Shown piece by piece: positions 58,357 through 64,000 of a stretch of 64,000 nucleotides of DNA (position 1 is the first letter of the stretch; each line of letters starts with the position of its first letter). The position numbers and the translations under genes were made by a program. The notes beneath the pieces were generated by a model. The model ran no database searches. It was not told where the DNA came from and was given only the letters and a program-made list of their open reading frames with translations. Origin of the DNA: a virus; IMG/VR virus record IMGVR_UViG_3300027881_000536, positions 54,156-118,155 of that record, one strand, 5' to 3'.

Positions 58357-61300
58357 TCTATTTTCTCCCATTGTGTTACACTGAGAACATCGTCTGTTTC
58401 AGTGTGGAGTTCTTTTAACAGTGTATTGGTATCTCTATGACCAATAAGATTTGAACCGGACATTCTCTGCAGTACCTCCTTGAAGAAACCAGAGTCACCG
58501 GTTTTTGCCCATTTCTCCTTGCCTTTAGAATAAAGGCGCCTAGTATTGAACATATGAGAGTGCATAAACATATTACTATCCTCTTCCCAGATGGCAGCAG
58601 CCTTGTCTAACTCATCTGCTTTAGCGTAGATTTTGGGATAATACTTATCACAATTGTTCCATGCATCAATAGCAGTCGATGTATTGAAATCCTGTGAAAC
58701 CAAAGAGATACTGATTTGCCATCTCGCCAACATTTTATCTATCCACAAGTGCATATTTCCTGTATCATCATCATGATGAAATAACAGACTACCACCGGTA
58801 TATTTCGACACTTTCATTTCACCATGCTTTACCAAACGCTCCTTCTCCTCGAATATTGTCTGCTCAGGTGCTCTTGTGCTCATACCAGTAATCTCTGATT
58901 CTATTTGTGCTACGGTTGGGATATGCTCTGGGTCAACTTGGATTGTCCAATTACTCATGTATGTCGACAAAGCCATTGATACCATTGCCGCTTCCTCGCT
59001 TGTTAATCCCATTTCTTTTGTAGCAAAGTAATTTTGACAATCCTGTCGCTCACATTGGTCTAATCCGCAGATACCTTCAACATGCATAGTGTAACCATTA
59101 TTAAGTGGTATACCAAACAAATCCCTATCTTCATCAGAAACATCTAAATTGTCCCATGATTCTGTTAGTGGTTGATTAGAATCACTTGGTTTAGACATAC
59201 CATAGATTTCTTCTGCTGAGAAGGTCTTGAAATCACAATCTCGGTTACTTTCCTTAACTCGATTGGCTGCATTCTGTAGGTGCTGGATAAGTTTGTCATG
59301 ACCCTTTGCAACTCTTTCAGGCTCATTGACATAGTTAGTGTAGAACATGGCGTAGAATGGTGCTGTGACCAACCAGTGCTCAGAGGCTGACTGGAAGTTA
59401 TTGTGACCGAGTGTACCTATGTCAAATGCATCCTTATCTCCGAGGAATTTGTTGAAGAAGAAGCCTGTGTTGTGCACAGCATTCTCCAACTTGTTCACTT
59501 GACTTAGTATTCTCGATAAAGGTACATTCTTACCATTCATTAACTTCTTGACTAATTCTGTGACCTTTACCGTAGGATTGACTGAACTGAAGTATTTGTC
59601 ACCACCGTATGAATTACTATGCCATTGATTGTGCTCCTCACTGTATGACTCAGCGTAGAACTTAGCGATTTCATGCAAGTCATCATAGCCTATTTCATTG
59701 TAGTTGAGTCTTCGGTAGTATTCACTCCTTTGGAATAGGTTCCCGACACCACTCTCCCCAGAGATAGCCTTCTGGTACATTATGTGTGAGAATGCCCTAT
59801 GTGGAGTCATATTACATCTACCTCCTAATCCGTGCCTTAGTTCAGCCATACCGACTGCTAATGCTGCTTTAGTTATCCATGTAGTGAACACACCACCAAG
59901 GTATGCTTCTAGTCTTGGGTCATTCTTGGGACCACTGATGAAACTGTGGAAGAATTGTGATAATGGTGCTAGATTGTATGTCCAGAACCTATCTCCATCT
60001 CTCAACCCTATCTTGTAGAAGTCAAGGAATGGTTCAGGGTCGTATGGCTCAGGCTCTGCCTCCGGCATATCTGTGACCCAACCCCCTATCTCCGTCCACA
60101 CAGTGTGGTTCTTCTTTGGTTTGATACCATAGATAACAGGGAAGCCGAAGTCTATCGACACACCTCCAACATGAGCGTTCTGTGTACCTCCAGGGGCGTA
60201 GACTACCAAGCCTTCAGGTAATTCTCCATCTTTAGCCATCTGTTCAAGTTCCAAACACTCTTCAAGCGAGCCTTTACCCACATCCATGACTACTAATTGT
60301 TCAACTGAACCTGCTGGGACATTCCCAGCGATGTGTAGAACAATGCCGTTCACCTTTGGTGGCGGTCTAATGTCCATCTTTTCAGTGTGTAATCCTCTCA
60401 TTTGAGTGATTCCGGGCTTTATTCTAGCATTTTTGCCAGTATGCCTATCATCAGCAGTTTTCTTGAACCAAGTCAATGTACTACTTGATTTTGGGTTCTC
60501 ATATACGAACTCTATTTCGTGGTTATCCATACCATCTTCGAGATTGATGAGTCTGATGTCTTGTGCAAGGTATCTCTGTGCTCTAGCATTAAGGCTGAAC
60601 ACTATATTGCTACCACCACCTGCTGTAACTCCATCATGGTGAGGACCAACTATGAATGAAGAGGAAGTTTTACCAACCACACCTGAGCACATAGGTTTCT
60701 TGAATCTCTGGACTATCAAAGAACCATTAGGGTCGTAGTCAGAGTGACTCGGGTTGAGCATGCACTGACTCAGCATCCTAACACCTTCAATGAATTCCTC
60801 CTCATTCTTAGCGAGCACATTAGGTAGTGCTCCCGGACGAGGTGTTGCAGGGCAGGTTCTGATGAAGAAGCCACTCTTAGTCCATATCTTTCTCGATGGA
60901 CTACCTGTTCCCCATGTCCTGTATAGGCTAAGCAACAAATCTCTTGCTGAACTTACAGCAGCAGTATCTAATGAAAGGTGTAATGCTCTTGCAGAGTAGA
61001 ACAGGTGGTATTCCTGATTCAATGCTATCGCTCTAACACCTTTGGCCTTCTGTGACTCTGGGTCGAAGTTACCATCATTGGAATCGTAAACCAAGAAACC
61101 CTTCATGAAGATACTAGACATTATGTCTCCTTTAGACATCTCCAAATACTTTTTGAGTGTTTCTTTCATATCTTCAGATGACTTGTCAGAGGTCGACAGG
61201 TTAGACTGTCGTTGCAGGGCACCTTCTCGATGTGGTTGTCCCATATCTATAGTTTTAATCAAAGCATCATCAATAGCATTACCCACTACTTGTGCTATGA

Positions 61301-62468
61301 CTTCTGTCAAGCGTCCAATAATATCTCGCCTCTCTTCAGTAGAGAGTGCGTCGTTATAGCAATCATCAATTAATGGCATTGCGGTTTGACTCACGATGAC
61401 TTGCATGAAATCGCTAAGTGTAGAGGCCTTACCACACAAAGAGTAAATGTGCTCTTTGAATAGTTTCTTCGCTTCGTGCTTGAGAAGATTATCTATTAGC
61501 GTTTCAATAAAGTTGAATAATTGCTCATTAGAACATCTTAAGGAGTTTACGAAGGTATTCTCCATTTTCTCTCTGGACATAGTCGTGGATGTCAGTGCCC
61601 AACTGTCATCAAACCTGTATAAGGCTTCAAGTATCTTTGTGGCTCTCTTGTTAGAGTTAACGGGATAGACCGTTTGTTTCTTCTTTTCTTTATTTTCTTT
61701 ATTCATAATATCTACCATCTTTTGAAGGTTAGAAATTGCGGTTTGTTTGTTAGGGCCCCAATCGTCATCAGACAAGTAGCCATCATCGGGGATGTTTTTG
61801 CCACCTGTCCATTTTGTTTGTTTCTCCTGACCTGACGGGGTGAACTCTGGCATCTTCTCAAGGTAAGAGTTAACGATGTATACTGGTCTCCCTGAGGGAA
61901 GATGGTATATCATCTCTCCTTCCAAGTAACATGTTAGAACACTCTTGGTACATGGTGTGACTTCATGAGTTGGAGGGCTATCGGGATTCTTCTGTACCCA
62001 CTCATCATCGAATTCAAGAGGGTCAAAGAGTGACAAGTTGCTAATGGCGCTTGGCTTGAACACAGTTGATAGTAAGATAAGTGCTTGATTAGCAATGTGG
62101 TACTTTGCCCAATTAGATGCATTTAGTGAGTCATATTCACCCATATTATGGAAGGCACTCGCTTCAAGGTCAAATTCAGTGCCGACAATCTCAGGGAACA
62201 ACTCACCGAAGTCAGATAGACCGTGGTGCACCTTATGATAAGGGCATATTTTACAGTCATGGTCAGTACAATGGTCCCAATCAGGGTCCTCGAATTCTTC
62301 TCCGCTAGGTCCGTCATCATACCACTTGTTAACGAATTTTGTCATATCCCTATGTAGTACACCTATCAATGGAATAGTTTCAATGGAACACCACTTGCTA
62401 ATGACGCTTGGCTTGAACACAGTGGATTGCGTAGTGTCTGCTATTGTGTTATGAGTATGGTTATCCAT
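58353..62468 (-). CDS. Giant protein with PEP synthase/PPDK-like ATP-binding and phosphohistidine domains
   Basis: I start at ATG 62468 (TGATG overlap, GAGGAG upstream), giving 1371 residues; GTG at 62477 is possible. Residues about 1-150 hold a cysteine/histidine cluster (DHCTDHDCKICPYHKVHH). At about 530-620, KSGFFIRTCPATPRPGALPNV, then a helix FIEGVRML and SLIVQRFKKPMCSGVV, follow the order of the ATP-grasp domain of PEP synthase and pyruvate phosphate dikinase. At about 752-782, LVVYAPGGTQNAHVGGV then SIDFGFPVIYG matches the swivelling domain in which the His (about 766) is phosphorylated. The PEP-binding barrel motifs of the cellular enzymes are not visible in the remaining 590 residues, so the acceptor may differ. 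The alignment is by eye. Confidence 0.6.
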   Translation of the reverse strand: MDNHTHNTIADTTQSTVFKPSVISKWCSIETIPLIGVLHRDMTKFVNKWYDDGPSGEEFEDPDWDHCTDHDCKICPYHKVHHGLSDFGELFPEIVGTEFDLEASAFHNMGEYDSLNASNWAKYHIANQALILLSTVFKPSAISNLSLFDPLEFDDEWVQKNPDSPPTHEVTPCTKSVLTCYLEGEMIYHLPSGRPVYIVNSYLEKMPEFTPSGQEKQTKWTGGKNIPDDGYLSDDDWGPNKQTAISNLQKMVDIMNKENKEKKKQTVYPVNSNKRATKILEALYRFDDSWALTSTTMSREKMENTFVNSLRCSNEQLFNFIETLIDNLLKHEAKKLFKEHIYSLCGKASTLSDFMQVIVSQTAMPLIDDCYNDALSTEERRDIIGRLTEVIAQVVGNAIDDALIKTIDMGQPHREGALQRQSNLSTSDKSSEDMKETLKKYLEMSKGDIMSSIFMKGFLVYDSNDGNFDPESQKAKGVRAIALNQEYHLFYSARALHLSLDTAAVSSARDLLLSLYRTWGTGSPSRKIWTKSGFFIRTCPATPRPGALPNVLAKNEEEFIEGVRMLSQCMLNPSHSDYDPNGSLIVQRFKKPMCSGVVGKTSSSFIVGPHHDGVTAGGGSNIVFSLNARAQRYLAQDIRLINLEDGMDNHEIEFVYENPKSSSTLTWFKKTADDRHTGKNARIKPGITQMRGLHTEKMDIRPPPKVNGIVLHIAGNVPAGSVEQLVVMDVGKGSLEECLELEQMAKDGELPEGLVVYAPGGTQNAHVGGVSIDFGFPVIYGIKPKKNHTVWTEIGGWVTDMPEAEPEPYDPEPFLDFYKIGLRDGDRFWTYNLAPLSQFFHSFISGPKNDPRLEAYLGGVFTTWITKAALAVGMAELRHGLGGRCNMTPHRAFSHIMYQKAISGESGVGNLFQRSEYYRRLNYNEIGYDDLHEIAKFYAESYSEEHNQWHSNSYGGDKYFSSVNPTVKVTELVKKLMNGKNVPLSRILSQVNKLENAVHNTGFFFNKFLGDKDAFDIGTLGHNNFQSASEHWLVTAPFYAMFYTNYVNEPERVAKGHDKLIQHLQNAANRVKESNRDCDFKTFSAEEIYGMSKPSDSNQPLTESWDNLDVSDEDRDLFGIPLNNGYTMHVEGICGLDQCERQDCQNYFATKEMGLTSEEAAMVSMALSTYMSNWTIQVDPEHIPTVAQIESEITGMSTRAPEQTIFEEKERLVKHGEMKVSKYTGGSLLFHHDDDTGNMHLWIDKMLARWQISISLVSQDFNTSTAIDAWNNCDKYYPKIYAKADELDKAAAIWEEDSNMFMHSHMFNTRRLYSKGKEKWAKTGDSGFFKEVLQRMSGSNLIGHRDTNTLLKELHTETDDVLSVTQWEKIE
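62038..62427 (-). repeat. In-frame pair of 33-base direct repeats in the giant gene
   Basis: Positions 62038-62070 and 62395-62427 are identical at 31 of 33 bases and lie 357 bases (119 codons) apart. Both encode STVFKPSVIS or STVFKPSAIS. They are in the N-terminal part of the PEP-synthase-like protein. Confidence 0.75.
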
Positions 62469-62812
62469 CAGGGCCACATCTCCTCTTCGTATTCTCCGGT
62501 CTCAATATTGTAATGCATGAGTGAAAGTGCAGGTGTGCAGGCAGTAAGCCTTACCCAACAACTTAGGAAGGCAGTAAGCAAAGGTGTAAGTCCAGTCACA
62601 TAAAGGTATAGTTTGATTTTGTAAGGCTCAACCCGTATCCAGTCTTTGCTCTCTATCCACTCACCACAAGTCCTGCGGAAGTGTGAGAAGTCGAGTGGGT
62701 CATCCACAGGCTCAGGGAAGATGAAGTTCTTCAGTAGTTCACCATCGTTGGTCTTGATTTCATGTCTCCCATTGCAGAGTCCTACATGCCACTTGTTGGT
62801 TGGGTTACTCAT
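62468..62812 (-). CDS. Unknown small protein
   Basis: A 114-residue protein with GGAGAG about ten bases before its ATG and an eight-base overlap with the upstream gene. The N-terminal half is polar (HVGLCNGRHEIKTNDG); near residues 68-95 is a hydrophobic stretch (LYLYVTGLTPLLTAFLSCWV) that could be a membrane helix. Function unknown. It precedes the PEP-synthase-like gene and may be its partner. Confidence 0.5.
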   Translation of the reverse strand: MSNPTNKWHVGLCNGRHEIKTNDGELLKNFIFPEPVDDPLDFSHFRRTCGEWIESKDWIRVEPYKIKLYLYVTGLTPLLTAFLSCWVRLTACTPALSLMHYNIETGEYEEEMWP

Positions 62813-63308
62813 TGTCTGCCTCTCCTTTCGTTTGATGCTCCGCTAATTCTGGGTTTGGAAGTAATCTCCCAAAGCCTTCTGTCCAACCATCTGGAATCAA
62901 GTGCTTCAATTCATCAGGAACGAGCCCAATGTCCTCATAGAGAATGTCTTCTGCATATCCGCGACGGATGACTACTCCCTCATTCTTCTTAATCTCAATT
63001 TGACTCTCCTTTGTTGCTGTATTGTAGATTGAGGCTGTTCGGCAATGTAGTTCTGCATTGTCACAATTGCGGCATGCCCATCCGAGTACCTTCCTCAACT
63101 CTGCCCATGCACCTGTTTTGAACTGACGGAAGTAAACACGGTTTGATAGTAATATATCCATCTTCCTACCTCGGGTGCTCTTGCACATACACTTGGGAGC
63201 GTGTCTTTTCATCACATCCCTGTGAGTTGCAGACATATCTAGGTCATCCTTGCCTAGATGTGAGTTCTTGTGTTGTATTACTATATTGGCAAGATTCGCA
63301 ACTGGCAT
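62805..63308 (-). CDS. Unknown protein with cysteine pairs
   Basis: A 167-residue protein. Cysteines occur as CMCKS near residue 40 and CRNCDNAELHC near 80, a possible zinc site; the region before is basic (RDVMKRHAPK, STRGRK). The C-terminal third is acidic and Pro-rich. It is an early-position gene, third from the promoter. No family is recognised. Confidence 0.5.
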   Translation of the reverse strand: MPVANLANIVIQHKNSHLGKDDLDMSATHRDVMKRHAPKCMCKSTRGRKMDILLSNRVYFRQFKTGAWAELRKVLGWACRNCDNAELHCRTASIYNTATKESQIEIKKNEGVVIRRGYAEDILYEDIGLVPDELKHLIPDGWTEGFGRLLPNPELAEHQTKGEADNE

Positions 63309-63521
63309 TTACTCTTCCTCCTCTTCAGGTGTAAATAGTCCACGCTTTATCATCTCTGCAACCCAGTTATCTTGGTGCTTCAAGTGCTCTTGGTAGTATA
63401 TGAGTGTGCAGATGTGGTCTATCTCAGCGAGTAGCATATCTTTGAGAAGGTGCAGATGGTCGTTCTCATCAAGCATTTCTTGGTATGCTTGGTCTTTACC
63501 ATCGTAGTCGCTACCGCCCAT
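63309..63521 (-). CDS. Small acidic helical protein
   Basis: A 70-residue protein rich in His, Leu and acidic residues, predicted helical (YQEMLDENDHLHLLKDMLLAEIDHI), ending TPEEEEE with the ribosome-binding site of the next gene. Its ATG overlaps the upstream stop region by a few bases. Function unknown. Confidence 0.5.
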   Translation of the reverse strand: MGGSDYDGKDQAYQEMLDENDHLHLLKDMLLAEIDHICTLIYYQEHLKHQDNWVAEMIKRGLFTPEEEEE

Positions 63522-63701
63522 CTACTGCACCTCCTGTGTTGCAGTCGCTATTTTCAAGCGGTATGTCCTAGTTCTTCGAGAGCCTTTGAGAAGCCGCATC
63601 TCCTTAGTTAGTCCGTGACGCCTCTCATACTTTGACAAGGGGCGGGTTAGTGTGGAACTCTCTATAGTTCCGTTTGTCTGTGTGTTCATGGTTGTATTCA
63701 T
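63522..63701 (-). CDS. First leftward gene, small basic protein
   Basis: A 59-residue protein from ATG 63701, with GGAGAG seven bases upstream. It is Thr- and Arg-rich: a polar N-terminus (MNTTMNTQTNGT) and a basic C-terminal half (KYERRHGLTKEMRLLKGSRRTRTYRLKIA). No cysteines. Being first after the promoter, it may be expressed earliest. DNA or RNA binding, possibly regulation, is inferred from charge and position. Confidence 0.5.
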   Translation of the reverse strand: MNTTMNTQTNGTIESSTLTRPLSKYERRHGLTKEMRLLKGSRRTRTYRLKIATATQEVQ

Positions 63702-64000
63702 GTTCGACTCTCCGTTGTTATTGATATTCTCTTGTTCTTCTTATCTAGTAATACTATATTCTCTTACAAGAAGAAAGGAATAATGTTGAGAGGGTGGGGG
63801 TGAGAGTTTGACCTCTCCAACACATCTTGTGAGATGTATACCCAGTGGGCAGCAAGATGTATCCCCCCATGTGTGTGTTACTAACCATGTTGTTGGTGGT
63901 TAGTAGTGTGAATGGTATGTAGCAGGGCAAAACCCTATGGTGTGGAGTGTGGTTTTGTCCGTTCGTGATGAATGAGTTATTCATGAAACCACTAATTCCT
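63702..64000. promoter_or_regulatory. Non-coding control region with five inverted repeats
   Basis: No convincing gene is present. Inverted repeats: GAGAGG/CCTCTC (63788-63817), ACATCT/AGATGT (63822-63837), TACTAACCA/TGGTTAGTA (63879-63905), CAAAACC/GGTTTTG (63928-63957) and ATGAAT/ATTCAT (63968-63984). AGATGTAT occurs twice directly (63832, 63855). The region continues past the window edge. It may hold operators and possibly the replication origin. Confidence 0.5.
63753..63760 (-). promoter_or_regulatory. TATA-like box for the leftward gene series
   Basis: The leftward strand reads AATATAGT here, about 55 bases before the first ATG at 63701. With a start about 25 bases downstream it would give a leader of about 30 bases that contains the GGAGAG ribosome-binding site. 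Confidence 0.5.

Noticed and set aside
63754-63984. Open frame of 76 codons in the right-hand control region
   Set aside because: It covers the TATA-like box and all inverted repeats, has no ribosome-binding site and shows no protein-like pattern.

Overview
The window looks like part of a tailed archaeal virus genome (Caudoviricetes), most probably of the magrovirus type that infects marine group II Euryarchaeota (Poseidoniales). This placement is an inference from gene content: phage-style tail and fibre genes sit beside an archaeal replication set, namely family B DNA polymerase, PriS-PriL type primase, sliding-clamp-like protein, replication factor C small subunit, RadA/Sak4-like ATPase and ATP-dependent-ligase-like protein, plus a group II chaperonin. 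Ribosome-binding sites read GGAGG or GGTGAT, as expected from an archaeal 16S rRNA tail. No rRNA, tRNA, CRISPR array, integrase or insertion sequence was seen.

Layout. Positions 1-26556 are transcribed rightwards and hold virion genes: a giant beta-rich protein of more than 4000 residues that runs off the left edge, a putative baseplate-hub protein, three large tail-fibre proteins (the last with hundreds of residues of NIAIG-type repeats) and a run of small proteins. The two transcription directions converge at about 26560, where a 12-bp inverted repeat lies. From 63701 down to 26568 everything is leftward, as one nearly gap-free series of overlapping genes. Its promoter-proximal half (63.7-46 kb) holds a 1371-residue protein resembling PEP synthase/pyruvate phosphate dikinase, a coupled tyrosine-phosphatase-like protein, a DUF932 protein and about forty small, mostly unrecognised proteins, many with zinc-binding cysteines. 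Its distal half (46-26.6 kb) holds the replication and repair genes and ends with the chaperonin. Positions 63702-64000 are non-coding, with a TATA-like box and five inverted repeats.

How the genes work together. The 46-28 kb block gives an almost complete archaeal-type replisome: primase, polymerase, clamp, clamp loader, candidate MCM-like helicase, SNF2-type helicase, ssDNA-binding candidate, recombinase, ligase-like protein and three nucleases (DnaQ-like, XPF/ERCC4-like, Cas4/RecB-like). The small-gene block is presumably early and host-directed. Most leftward genes begin at an ATGA or TGATG overlap with the gene before, so translation is probably coupled. The ribosome-binding site of each next gene commonly forms the glutamate-rich C-terminus of the preceding protein. 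I moved many starts inward from the longest open frame because these overlaps and ribosome-binding sites point to internal codons, and I list a set of 17-59 codon genes that simple length cut-offs would miss.
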